A DNA stretch of 64,000 bases, from assembly GCA_049977145.1 (NCBI GenBank), contig JBMFGW010000005.1:1-64000 (forward strand), read 5' to 3'. How positions within the stretch are numbered: position 1 is the first letter of the stretch; the number at the start of each line of letters is the position of its first letter. The DNA is from JAMDCX01 sp049977145. GTDB lineage: Bacteria > Planctomycetota > Phycisphaerae > WQYP01. Below are positions 16,227-24,863 of the stretch, one piece after another. Position numbers and translations under genes: made by a program. The notes under the pieces are model-generated. The model saw only the letters and a list, made by a program, of their open reading frames with translations, searched no databases and had not been told where the DNA came from.

Positions 16227-16372
16227 GGTATTAAGTCAAGCCTGCCGCCATATCAACCAGATGTGCCCCTATTTTTAGTAAACGGTGGTAATCGGCGTAA
16301 CGCGGGCCTTGGTGCCGTACAGTTAGACGTTTCTGCTAAAAAGTAAGGTTATACAGTACCAACCCGTGGTCC

Positions 16373-18430
16373 TTACCATGCGGGCATATATGGTTTTTCG
16401 GTCGATTTTGAAGATGGCTCAGGTTTAGAAACAACTTTATTTTTGGGGATGCGGGCACCGGCTGCGGTCATTGGCGGGGCCGGTGGAAACAGTTTGCTTT
16501 TTATTTGTGCCGCTGACACAGTCTCATTATCGGCAGGTATATCTTGGCCTGCGGTTTCCAAAGCCCGCACAATAGTGAACAATGGGGTGATTTCCACTCG
16601 TTGGTGCCAATGCAGAATCGCCACTATTTGCTCGCCTGCAGAAACCCGTGTGGCATTTTTCAGCGGTAACCGTACCGTGACACAGTTACCACTATGAATC
16701 GGACCAAAAGGGACCGTTCGACTGATTTTCCAACCCGTCGTGGGATGCGTAATAACTGGAGATACCGCCAGTAAAATGGTTCCCCGAAATCGCCCGACTC
16801 GCGCGTTACGGATCAACAGTGTTATGACTGGTTGGCCTTTATGTTCTAATTTGGAAACCGCCGCTGTCACACACGCCGGTGGAAGACCTTTAATCTCCGC
16901 CGTGCGAATGGCCGCCGCTAAATTTGCGGGCGAACCGGGATAGGTTAGAAAATACACCTGCTGATTCAATGGAATCTCCTGCCAACCGGGATAGGGTGTT
17001 GGCATGGCTAATCCGGTATTACCGCGCGTGCGCATCAGGCCTTCTGCATCAATCACAATTATTTTCCCATGCGGAAATTGACCTGGATGCGGCATCGCGG
17101 CCAACAGGCGTTTCCATCCGATAATGCCCTGTGCCACCGCAGTCCGCCAGATATTTTCCTTGACCATAAGGGGAGGCTGCATTTGCCATGCGTTCCAAAT
17201 TTGATCTTTGACCCCGCCTCCACCCAACCCGGATATTACAGCGCATGCCCCGTAAGCCTGCTGAAATACTGCGGCCAACAGGGGCAAATGTGGATGTACA
17301 CTTGTAAGTAATTTTCCCGCACCCAATACATGCACAGTAAAATTATTTTTTCCGGCGGCGACAGGGACATACCGCGCCGCCGCCGCCAGGAATAAGGTTG
17401 GATCAGGTACGTTGCTGGTGAAATTCATCACGGATGCAGCGCTGGTTGCTGGAAGTATCATTACGGGCAAGGCCACCCCCGAACGCTGCAACTCATGGCT
17501 CAAGCGCATAGACTCGCGGGTATCTGTTAAGGCTACTCCGCCAATCATAGCGCTGAATGCTACAGCGCCTTTACCGGCCCTGATGACATCGGGTGTTGCG
17601 AATAAGATCGCAGAGGATTTCATAATCCGCAAGGCTTTATGGATTGAGGTAATCAGAGCCACCGCCTCCGACGCGGTGGAAGCGGTTGGCACACCGGAAT
17701 ATCGCACTACCACCGCTTTATTTACACATTGCAGTGGACTCAGGCAGGACCAGATTGTTCCGCTATGAATTTCCCTGTTACGCTGCCAGCCGTGATCGGG
17801 TATCGTAAATACCTCAATAAGATCTGCACCCGCGTGCTGCAGGTGCAATGCGAGTGTGTGGTTGAATGTTCGAAAATCCGCAATGCTGTCATCCACTCTG
17901 GTGATATTCAATAAATAATGGCGGATTCCAGTTTCGCGGACGTAGCTGGCGATTAGCCCAACAGGATGGGGTTGCAAAAACGAAGGTGGCAATGGCGCCA
18001 TCCATGGATTGACGGCACCGGGCAAACCGGCGGCGGGGGTATAGATGCACCGTGGCGGCTGAAATCTTGCGTCATCCGGAACCACCGCACCATGCCAGAG
18101 CAATTGATAGTGCCCGATCCCAGGCAGGGTTTCCGGCACGGTAATGCGAACCATCTGCCCGTCGGCCAACACAGTAGGGCGGATCGGTGTGGTGGCCAGC
18201 AGGATGGCTTTTTCTCCGTTCCCGGTCCGGAGCACCCAATGCAAATTACCTGCCAGTGTTTGCGCAACGGAGTCCGAGTTTACCACGCGAATATTCAGAG
18301 TGGTCCGATTGCCGACATGATATAAACCCGACGGATGGCTTTGACCGGTCAGATACATTTGCAATGCCGCGCCAGTAGCCATATCCGCAGTCGATGCCAG
18401 TATAGCCAACATAATCCCAAAGATTCTCAT
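16373..18430 (-). CDS. Secreted protein of unknown function, possible TIM-barrel/beta-sandwich
   Basis: I do not recognise this 685-residue protein. A start at ATG 18430 gives MRIFGIMLAILASTADMATGA, a signal peptide, so the product is exported. Residues about 25-135 look like a beta-sandwich that opens planctomycete glycan-active enzymes. The centre (about 150-480) alternates hydrophobic strands and helices as in a TIM barrel (VGLIASYVRETGIRHYLLNI; ICD/IVIDAEGLMRT near 470), but no clear acid pair is visible. The last 120 residues are beta-rich with a Lys/Pro/Ser-rich tail ending KPYMPAW. It is divergent from the SGNH hydrolase gene, 206 bp away. A glycoside hydrolase-like role is only a guess. 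Confidence 0.65.
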   Translation of the reverse strand: MRIFGIMLAILASTADMATGAALQMYLTGQSHPSGLYHVGNRTTLNIRVVNSDSVAQTLAGNLHWVLRTGNGEKAILLATTPIRPTVLADGQMVRITVPETLPGIGHYQLLWHGAVVPDDARFQPPRCIYTPAAGLPGAVNPWMAPLPPSFLQPHPVGLIASYVRETGIRHYLLNITRVDDSIADFRTFNHTLALHLQHAGADLIEVFTIPDHGWQRNREIHSGTIWSCLSPLQCVNKAVVVRYSGVPTASTASEAVALITSIHKALRIMKSSAILFATPDVIRAGKGAVAFSAMIGGVALTDTRESMRLSHELQRSGVALPVMILPATSAASVMNFTSNVPDPTLFLAAAARYVPVAAGKNNFTVHVLGAGKLLTSVHPHLPLLAAVFQQAYGACAVISGLGGGGVKDQIWNAWQMQPPLMVKENIWRTAVAQGIIGWKRLLAAMPHPGQFPHGKIIVIDAEGLMRTRGNTGLAMPTPYPGWQEIPLNQQVYFLTYPGSPANLAAAIRTAEIKGLPPACVTAAVSKLEHKGQPVITLLIRNARVGRFRGTILLAVSPVITHPTTGWKISRTVPFGPIHSGNCVTVRLPLKNATRVSAGEQIVAILHWHQRVEITPLFTIVRALETAGQDIPADNETVSAAQIKSKLFPPAPPMTAAGARIPKNKVVSKPEPSSKSTEKPYMPAW

Positions 18431-18437
18431 AGATTTA

Positions 18438-18443
18438 ATTCTA
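18438..18443 (-). promoter_or_regulatory. Possible -10 element abutting start codon
   Basis: On the minus strand TAGAAT lies 7 nt before the ATG at 18430, with no Shine-Dalgarno in between. A leaderless transcript would start at about the ATG. No good -35 was seen. Confidence 0.3.
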
Positions 18444-18636
18444 GCGCCGATTGACAAAGTTGGCGAGATCTGTGGGGCAACGCGTAAATTCCAGTAAGGC
18501 GGCGGCATGATTCAGTTGACAGCTTCACTTGGAACATGTAAAAAGGCCCTACTTACAACGCCGATGAAAGTGCTAACGGCGGCGACCACGCGGGAGTGGT
18601 GTTAATTTACCGATGGCACATAAGTTGGAACGCCAC

Positions 18637-20022
18637 ATGAAAATATGGAATTATCTACTGGCGGTAGCACTGCTCTTGATGGTTTTTACTTCACCGGCGT
18701 TGGCCGCCAAGCAGAAATTCTTTCTGAAAAATGGTGATCGCGTTTGTTTTTATGGGGACAGCATCACTGAACAACGCTTCTACCCCGCCGATGTGCAAAC
18801 GTATGTCTTGACGCGCTTCCCAAAATTGCATGTTCGATTCGTGGACGCTGGTGTAGGGGGGGATCGGGTTACCGGCGGATGGGCGGGGCCGATTAATGTC
18901 CGGCTTAAACGCGATGTGTACCCATTCAAGCCCAATGTGGTCACCATCATGCTGGCTATGAATGACGCGGGATATCAGCCGTTCAATAAGAATCTTTACC
19001 ACATTTTTACTAAGGGCTATGAACATATTATTCGCACACTGAAACGTCACCTGCCGGGGGTGCGAATTGTCCTGCTGGGCACATCCCCTTATGACGATGT
19101 AACTCAAAAAGTTGGATTTCCCGGTGGATACAATGCTGTGCTGATTCGCTATAATGCCTTTGTGCGGCGTCTTGCAGCCAAAAATCACCTTTTGTATGTG
19201 GACTTCAATACCCCCATGGTCAAAGTGCTTACAGAAGCCAACAAAATTAATCCAACGCTGGCCCAGCAGATATTTCCTGGTCGCGTTCATCCCAGCGCGG
19301 CGGCGGAAATGATGATGGCCCAAGCCTTGCTCAAGGCTTGGGGGGCCCCGGCCACCGTTACCAATGTCGCTATTAACGCGACTTCGAACAGCGTGACACA
19401 CGCAATAAATACCAAAATCAATGGGTTAAAGATTTCGAACGGCACATTAGCCTGGACGCAGTTGGACGGATCGCTGCCCATGCCTATCATTGCCCTGCAT
19501 GAAAACTGGCCGCAGTTTCCATCATGGAATTTATTCCTGCCGCCGCAACCCAATCCAAAATACACCAACCCGGCTACAGCGTTGATTGACAAACTTTCCG
19601 GCTTTACGCATCAGCTCGACCGGGAAATGCTGACGGTAAAGGGGCTGTCCGCGAATCGATATAAGTTGCTCATTGATGGCAAGCTCATTGGGAAATTCTC
19701 GGCCCGGCAGCTTTCATCTGGGATCAACCTTTCCCATTTTTTCACGCCTATGCTCTGGCAGGCGTATAACGTCAATAACATTGTCTGGGAACAGATTCAG
19801 GCTCATTTCGTGGCTTGGCACGGCGTACAAACCATGATGGAAAACTACGGATGGCCCAAGCCCAACTTGCCGGTGACCACGGAAAATGATCCCGCCGCCG
19901 CCCGCGCTGTAGCCGGTGTGGTCAAAGCGATGAACAGGCTGGGCAATACCATTATGGCACGGGAATACGTGGCTAATCAGCCCCAGCCGCATCACTATCA
20001 ATTAGTTCCCATTGGTGGATGA
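18637..20022 (+). CDS. Secreted SGNH/GDSL hydrolase with altered catalytic triad
   Basis: A 461-residue exported esterase-fold protein. ATG 18637 gives a signal peptide ending ALAAKQ near residue 25, with GGAA upstream. The SGNH blocks are GDSIT (40-44, nucleophile S42), VGGDRVTGG (74-82, the block II Gly) and LAMND (106-110, block III Asn). Block V reads FPGRVHPS (213-220), so H218 is present, but the Asp usually three residues before it is Gly215. Family members deacetylate sugars or hydrolyse polysaccharide esters. The C-terminal 220 residues form a second domain of unknown function found in planctomycete homologues. The downstream carA is probably independent. Confidence 0.85.
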   Translation: MKIWNYLLAVALLLMVFTSPALAAKQKFFLKNGDRVCFYGDSITEQRFYPADVQTYVLTRFPKLHVRFVDAGVGGDRVTGGWAGPINVRLKRDVYPFKPNVVTIMLAMNDAGYQPFNKNLYHIFTKGYEHIIRTLKRHLPGVRIVLLGTSPYDDVTQKVGFPGGYNAVLIRYNAFVRRLAAKNHLLYVDFNTPMVKVLTEANKINPTLAQQIFPGRVHPSAAAEMMMAQALLKAWGAPATVTNVAINATSNSVTHAINTKINGLKISNGTLAWTQLDGSLPMPIIALHENWPQFPSWNLFLPPQPNPKYTNPATALIDKLSGFTHQLDREMLTVKGLSANRYKLLIDGKLIGKFSARQLSSGINLSHFFTPMLWQAYNVNNIVWEQIQAHFVAWHGVQTMMENYGWPKPNLPVTTENDPAAARAVAGVVKAMNRLGNTIMAREYVANQPQPHHYQLVPIGG

Positions 20023-20126
20023 GCGCCTTTCTACCATCGGCTCGGCGAGGTGCGATTGGCTGTAGGGCGAAGGATGTGGGAAATTCCGGGGTTGTGTCCG
20101 TACGGAAATGTAAAAGTAGGGTATTT

Positions 20127-21377
20127 ATGTCAACCATGCCCATCGCCAAACTTGCTCTGGAAGATGGAACCATATTTTCCGGTCTGGCCTTCGGCGCCAC
20201 GGTGGCGCACGCAGGTGAAGTGGTATTTAACACATCCTTAAGCGGATATCAAGAAATCCTGACTGATCCTTCCTACCGGGGGCAAATTGTCACCATGACC
20301 TGTCCACAAATCGGAAATTACGGCATTGCCGATAGTTCCGATGAAGAGTCCGGTCGGCCGCAAGTCGATGGATTTATCATCAAGGAACTCTCCACACTGG
20401 TAAGCAATTACCGGGCGGTGGAATCTCTGCATGAATATCTCGTTCGACATCATGTGCCGGGAATTGCAGGTATTGATACCAGGGCTTTGGTTCGCAAACT
20501 GCGCACCCAAGGCGCGTTAAAAGGTGTGATCTGCACCGATCCGGCCATGGTGGTCGATGATGCATCCCTGGTGAAGAAGGCCGAAACTTGGAGCGGGCTG
20601 GTGGGCATTGATCTGGTGCAACAGGTGACGCCGGAAAAGACTTACCACTGGGTGCAGGACAAGGGAATTTGGAGCCAAAGAGCCGATCATCATGGCCAAA
20701 CCGGACACCATGTGGTGGCTATTGATTGTGGTGCTAAACGCAATATTCTTCGCAACCTCGCCCAGAGCGGATGTCGTGTAACGGTGGTACCGGCCAACGC
20801 TACCGCCGAAGAAATTCTTGCCCACCGGCCTGATGGCGTATTTGTAAGCAATGGTCCCGGCGATCCGGAACCTATTGCTTACACCCAGGCAACGCTGAAA
20901 AAACTCATTGGCAAAAAACCGATATTCGGAATCTGTCTGGGCCATCAACTTTTGGGGTTGGCGCTGGGAGCCGCCACGTATAAACTAAAATTCGGTCACC
21001 GGGGCGGCAATCAGCCCGTGCAAAACACTGGCACCGGCAAAGTCGAAATTACCTCCCAGAATCATGGCTTTGCAGTCGATGTGGCTTCCTTGCGCAAATA
21101 CGGTGGCGAACCAACACATATCAACCTCAATGATAAAACGCTCGAAGGCTTCCGCATGACCTCCGAGCCGGTATTCGCGGTCCAATATCACCCCGAGGCC
21201 AGCCCAGGCCCACATGACGCTACATATTTATTTGACTGCTTTGTACAAATGATGCAAACCGGCAAAAGCCCGACCCCGGAAGAAATGAATACCGCCCAGA
21301 ACCGTCGCAATGCGGTGCTGATGAGCCCGGATATTGTTATCACTAAATCCACTAGCCCCATTGGGCGTGCTAAATAA
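20127..21377 (+). CDS. carA: Carbamoyl-phosphate synthase small subunit
   Basis: CarA hydrolyses glutamine and channels ammonia to CarB for carbamoyl phosphate, used in arginine and pyrimidine synthesis. ATG 20127 (MSTMPIAKLALEDGT) fits the family start; an open frame upstream to 20019 has no similarity. The N-terminal CPSase domain shows EVVFNTSLSGYQEILTDPSY and GIAGIDTRALVRKLR. The glutamine amidotransferase domain has the Cys nucleophile in FGICLGHQLL, a conserved TSQNHGFAVD segment and the His/Glu pair in VQYHPEASPGP. A 35-residue C-terminal extension rich in Pro and Asn is unusual but short. carB is not adjacent, unlike the common carAB arrangement. Confidence 0.95.
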   Translation: MSTMPIAKLALEDGTIFSGLAFGATVAHAGEVVFNTSLSGYQEILTDPSYRGQIVTMTCPQIGNYGIADSSDEESGRPQVDGFIIKELSTLVSNYRAVESLHEYLVRHHVPGIAGIDTRALVRKLRTQGALKGVICTDPAMVVDDASLVKKAETWSGLVGIDLVQQVTPEKTYHWVQDKGIWSQRADHHGQTGHHVVAIDCGAKRNILRNLAQSGCRVTVVPANATAEEILAHRPDGVFVSNGPGDPEPIAYTQATLKKLIGKKPIFGICLGHQLLGLALGAATYKLKFGHRGGNQPVQNTGTGKVEITSQNHGFAVDVASLRKYGGEPTHINLNDKTLEGFRMTSEPVFAVQYHPEASPGPHDATYLFDCFVQMMQTGKSPTPEEMNTAQNRRNAVLMSPDIVITKSTSPIGRAK

Positions 21378-21391
21378 AAACTTGCGCTGGC

Positions 21392-21421
21392 TTGAATGGT
21401 GTGATAAAAGGCGGGTATAAT
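21392..21421 (+). promoter_or_regulatory. Sigma-70-type promoter for cytochrome c gene
   Basis: TTGAAT (21392-21397) and TATAAT (21416-21421) are 18 bp apart and lie 83 bp before the start at 21505. This is one of the best promoter matches in the window. Confidence 0.6.
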
Positions 21422-21504
21422 AATTAATCTTAGAGTTTCGCGCTGGCACGGAATTCAAGGTGTGACGCGAGGTTTTATAGGGCATTCTATTGGAGATTGT
21501 GCTG

Positions 21505-21942
21505 ATGTTATCGAATGTATCCAAAGCTGTGGTACTGGTCATTGGAACGACCGTTCTGGCCGGTAGTGGTAAACCGATCATTTCCCCGGCGCGAACCGTC
21601 GTGCCGCTTTCCAGTTGGAAAGCGCCGGCTTCGGCATCAAAAAAGAAAAATCCTATTCCCATGACTTCCGCATCTATCCAGGCGGGAGCATCCATTTTTT
21701 CGCAGAATTGTGAGGCTTGCCATGGCTCCAATGGCAAAGGCGACGGTCCGACCGGCGCCTTTTTGAACCCGCATCCAGCTAATTTAACCAAAGCGTCCTT
21801 TTGGAAGCAGAGCGATGGAGCGATTTTCTGGAAGATAACCCATGGCCACAGCCCCATGCCAAGTTTTCGAGATTCCTTAAGCCGCAAGCAACGTTGGGAA
21901 GTCATTAACTATCTGCGGCATGAATTTGATAAAGCCCGATAA
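21505..21942 (+). CDS. Exported c-type cytochrome
   Basis: A 145-residue class I-like cytochrome c. The N-terminus (MLSNVSKAVVLVIGTTVLAGS) is a signal peptide or anchor. Heme is attached at CEACH (69-73, CxxCH) in ASIFSQNCEACHGSNGKGDGP, and the likely axial Met is in HSPMPSF about 45 residues later. RQRWEVINYLR near the end is the usual C-terminal helix. It resembles the small cytochrome c of respiratory or dehydrogenase systems (cbb3 subunit-like). Partner enzyme unknown. Start ATG 21505 follows GGAG; the TTG at 21490 upstream lies inside this ribosome-binding region. Its neighbour msrB has its own promoter. Confidence 0.88.
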   Translation: MLSNVSKAVVLVIGTTVLAGSGKPIISPARTVVPLSSWKAPASASKKKNPIPMTSASIQAGASIFSQNCEACHGSNGKGDGPTGAFLNPHPANLTKASFWKQSDGAIFWKITHGHSPMPSFRDSLSRKQRWEVINYLRHEFDKAR

Positions 21943-21972
21943 GGCTGCGGAAACGTCCATTTTCTGTATCCA

Positions 21973-22002
21973 TTGACGGAGATTCTTTCGGGGCGGTATG
22001 AT
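21973..22002 (+). promoter_or_regulatory. msrB: Sigma-70-type promoter for msrB
   Basis: TTGACG (21973-21978) and TATGAT (21997-22002), spacing 18, followed by AAGGAG (22026-22031) 6 nt before the ATG at 22038. Position and spacing make this a plausible dedicated promoter. Confidence 0.6.
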
Positions 22003-22037
22003 CATGCGAGGTTACAATCTTTATTAAGGAGATTGTT

Positions 22038-22490
22038 ATGCCCCAACCCGCGAAAGAATCGAAGGTTCCGGTGATTTCGCGCACCGGGCAGGATCTTACA
22101 CCGCTAAGTGGTGTGCAAATCAAGGAACTGACGCAAAAACTCACGCCTGAGGAGTGGCATGTCCTGCTGGATCAAGGCACCGAACCGCAATTTTCTGGCA
22201 GTGTATTAAATTCAGGTACTGGAGTGTATGTGTGCCGACTCTGCGGATTGCCGCTGTTTAATTCCAGTGCGAAGTTTGAGTCGCATACCGGGTGGCCAAG
22301 CTTTTACGAACCAGTTGATCCAGATCATGTCCGCTTGCGCCGCGATAAAAGTTATGGCATGATTCGCACGGAAGTCCGTTGTCGCCGCTGCGGCAGCCAC
22401 TTGGGCCATGTTTTCGACGATGGACCGGCCCCCACAGGAAAACGTTTCTGCATGAATTCGGTGGCCTTGGAGTTAAAAGAGAAAAGTTAG
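22038..22490 (+). CDS. msrB: Peptide-methionine (R)-S-oxide reductase
   Basis: MsrB repairs methionine-R-sulfoxide in proteins. It has 150 residues, a normal size. Both zinc-binding CxxC pairs are present (CRLCG and CRRCG), as is the substrate pocket SHTGWPSFYEP. The catalytic Cys lies in RFCMNSVALE near the C-terminus, and the conserved GSHLGHVFDDGP motif precedes it. The start is at ATG 22038 behind AAGGAG. It stands alone between a cytochrome c gene and an AsmA-like gene, with no msrA. Cytoplasmic, since no signal peptide is seen. Confidence 0.96.
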   Translation: MPQPAKESKVPVISRTGQDLTPLSGVQIKELTQKLTPEEWHVLLDQGTEPQFSGSVLNSGTGVYVCRLCGLPLFNSSAKFESHTGWPSFYEPVDPDHVRLRRDKSYGMIRTEVRCRRCGSHLGHVFDDGPAPTGKRFCMNSVALELKEKS

Positions 22491-22555
22491 AAGTTGATGG
22501 AGAGACGGTTTTACCGGTTATATAAAAATGTGATTTCTTACGGGGAGTAAGTACC

Positions 22556-23377
22556 GTGCACAAAAAATTACGCAAAGCGCTGCTCTATTTCATCCTGTTG
22601 ATCATGGTCCTGATTGTGGCCGTATGGTTTTCCATTGATGGCATGATCCGCAGTGAAATTCAGAGTCGGGCAACGGCGGCGCTGGGGGTGAAGACCATGT
22701 TGGCGGATGCTAATTTAAGCATTCTCGCGGGCCGTATTACGCTCACGGGTCTAACTGTGGATAATCTCAAGGGATATGCGGATCCGCATCTGCTGACCAT
22801 GCAATCCTGCGGGGCCGTAGTGAGCTTGCATAGCCTGCTGGCCAAGACCGTCGTGGTGAAAATTATTACCATTAACGGCCTGCATATTTCCATGGATCAA
22901 AATGGATTATCCAATAATCTGATGGATGAAATTAACCACCTCAACAAGCTACAGCGTTCCGCTGCCAGTGGAAATCACCCCCAAGGCTCCGGAGGCAAGG
23001 CTCTGACCATAACCAAGGTTTTGCTACTTAATACCGTGGTTCGCCTGGATACTTCCCTGATTCCGGGGCAGAACGGGGCACCCATTGTTATTACCTTGCC
23101 GCGAATAGTACTCATCGAACCAACCAATCCCAATGGCCGCCCCTTACGCCTCGCTGGTTTGATGGAGCAGATTTTAGTGGAAATTGCGAAGAGCGTAGCG
23201 AATAATCCCGCGATTCCTGGCCCGGTGCGTAGCACGCTTGATGTGGCCGCAAGCTTGCTTGGTTCCGGTACCAACACGCTTTTTCATGGGTTGGGACAAG
23301 CGGTCACCGGCACAGTAAATTCCCTGGGGCACCTCTTGGGCACCGGAACGCAAAGCATCAACGGAGACGCGAAGTGA
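22556..23377 (+). CDS. AsmA-like membrane-anchored protein
   Basis: A 273-residue protein with one N-terminal transmembrane segment (ALLYFILLIMVLIVAVWFSIDGM) followed by repeats of the AsmA/DUF748 type: SILAGRITLTGLTVDNLKG, then SLHSLLAKTVVVKIITINGLHI. In larger relatives these beta-rich repeats build a groove for lipids in the envelope. Here only the N-terminal part of the fold is present, plus a Gly/Ser linker and a C-terminal region with LLGSGTNTLFHGLG repeats. GTG 22556 sits behind GGGGAG. The stop overlaps the start of the transporter gene (GTGA), so the two are coupled. Function not known. Confidence 0.7.
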   Translation: MHKKLRKALLYFILLIMVLIVAVWFSIDGMIRSEIQSRATAALGVKTMLADANLSILAGRITLTGLTVDNLKGYADPHLLTMQSCGAVVSLHSLLAKTVVVKIITINGLHISMDQNGLSNNLMDEINHLNKLQRSAASGNHPQGSGGKALTITKVLLLNTVVRLDTSLIPGQNGAPIVITLPRIVLIEPTNPNGRPLRLAGLMEQILVEIAKSVANNPAIPGPVRSTLDVAASLLGSGTNTLFHGLGQAVTGTVNSLGHLLGTGTQSINGDAK

Positions 23378-24666
23378 GCGCGGCAATCATTGCTCATATT
23401 TCCGCCACCGTTCACTGCGTTGATTGGCCTGATGTCCTGATTTTTGCCCTGACCTACTTTGGCCTGGCACTGGGGGATATTCCTTTTACACGGCTCGATC
23501 GGTCGAGTATCGCGATATTAGGTGCGGTGGCAGTGCTTCTTTTTCATCGTATGAATCTGCGCCAGGCCATGGCCGGGGTCGATTTTCCCACTTTGATTTT
23601 GTTGATCAGCATGATGGTTATTTCCGCGCAATTGCGGCTGGCGGGGTTTTATGACTGGGTAGTGCGGCGGATTGTTGCTGCGGCTGATCAGCCTTGGCGG
23701 CTGCTAGCCGGGCTGATTGTATTTTCCGCATCGCTTTCCGCATTGTTCGCCAACGATGTGATCTGTCTGATTTTTACACCGGTATTGTGTCTGGCCCTGC
23801 AACGTGCCCGCCGTGATCCGGTGCCTTATCTCATGGCGCTGGCTACCGCATCCAATATTGGTTCGGCTTCCACTCTTATTGGCAATCCACAGAATATGCT
23901 CATCGGCGAAACCGCGCATCTGAACTTTGCAGGATATCTGCTCACGGTGCTGCCGCTAATTCTGCTTTGTCTGCTACTTAATTATGTGGCCATCACCGTG
24001 GTTTATTACACACGATTATTTGTGGATGTGGAGCCGCCACCGGCGTCGGAAGCGACGCGTGAACATCACCATCCGCTGGTGATGCGGTGGCGCCTGATTA
24101 TCAAGTCCCTGGTGGTGATGGGTATCCTTCTTGCGGTGATGTTGGCGGGTTCCGTCATTGACGTCAGTCGCCCGGTGGCCGCGATGGCGGCAGCAGGGGT
24201 GATCCTGGTGTCACGGAAGACCCGACCGTCCGATTTATTTGCGCTAGTAGACTGGAATTTGATTTTGCTGTTTATCGGTTTGTTTATTGTCATCGCCGAT
24301 GTGCAGAGCCATCAACTGCTTGCGCCGGCGTTGCAGGCTTTGACCCAAGCGGGCCTATCACTGCAATCGCATTTACCCTTGGCGTGTATCACCCTGGCAT
24401 TGTCCAATATCGTCAGCAACGTACCGGCGGTGCTGCTATTAAAGCCAGCTATTCCTCTGACGGCCACGCACACTTGGTATCTCTTGGCAGTGGTCAGCAC
24501 ACTGGCGGGCAATCTGACATTGCTGGGGTCTATTGCTAATTTAATTGTAGCCCAGCAAGCAGGGTCATTCGCGGTGAATCTGCGTTTTCGGGAGTACCTG
24601 AAGGCCGGCGTACCCCTGACGTTGTGTTGCGTAACCTTAACGGTGCTTTACTTCAAAATGATTTGA
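23374..24666 (+). CDS. Anion permease of the ArsB/NhaD/CitMHS superfamily
   Basis: A 430-residue inner-membrane protein with roughly ten to eleven hydrophobic segments and the ion-transporter signature arrangement: FANDVICLIFTPVLC in the first half, a GSASTLIGNPQNMLIGE hairpin-like motif, and in the second half ALSNIVSNVPAVLLL with LTLLGSIANLIVA, the typical repeated re-entrant motifs of the IT superfamily. The substrate could be a dicarboxylate, arsenite or sodium/proton; there are no clues from neighbours. Translation likely starts at GTG 23374 coupled to the upstream AsmA-like gene (overlap of 4 bp). Confidence 0.85.
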   Translation: MSAAIIAHISATVHCVDWPDVLIFALTYFGLALGDIPFTRLDRSSIAILGAVAVLLFHRMNLRQAMAGVDFPTLILLISMMVISAQLRLAGFYDWVVRRIVAAADQPWRLLAGLIVFSASLSALFANDVICLIFTPVLCLALQRARRDPVPYLMALATASNIGSASTLIGNPQNMLIGETAHLNFAGYLLTVLPLILLCLLLNYVAITVVYYTRLFVDVEPPPASEATREHHHPLVMRWRLIIKSLVVMGILLAVMLAGSVIDVSRPVAAMAAAGVILVSRKTRPSDLFALVDWNLILLFIGLFIVIADVQSHQLLAPALQALTQAGLSLQSHLPLACITLALSNIVSNVPAVLLLKPAIPLTATHTWYLLAVVSTLAGNLTLLGSIANLIVAQQAGSFAVNLRFREYLKAGVPLTLCCVTLTVLYFKMI

Positions 24667-24863
24667 ACAAATGCAATGCGACTGCCAGTGGCGCGTATGG
24701 TCACCTGGCCATGGCGAATCGCCCTGCCATAAAATTTAACCGATACCTACCAGAACGCGACATCGTGCCTGGTTGAGAGAACTGCCGCACTACGAAGGGA
24801 AGTCGGCTTGTCCCGAACCCAGATTCATGGTAAATGTGTGCCAATGATTGAGGACCGGTGTTG

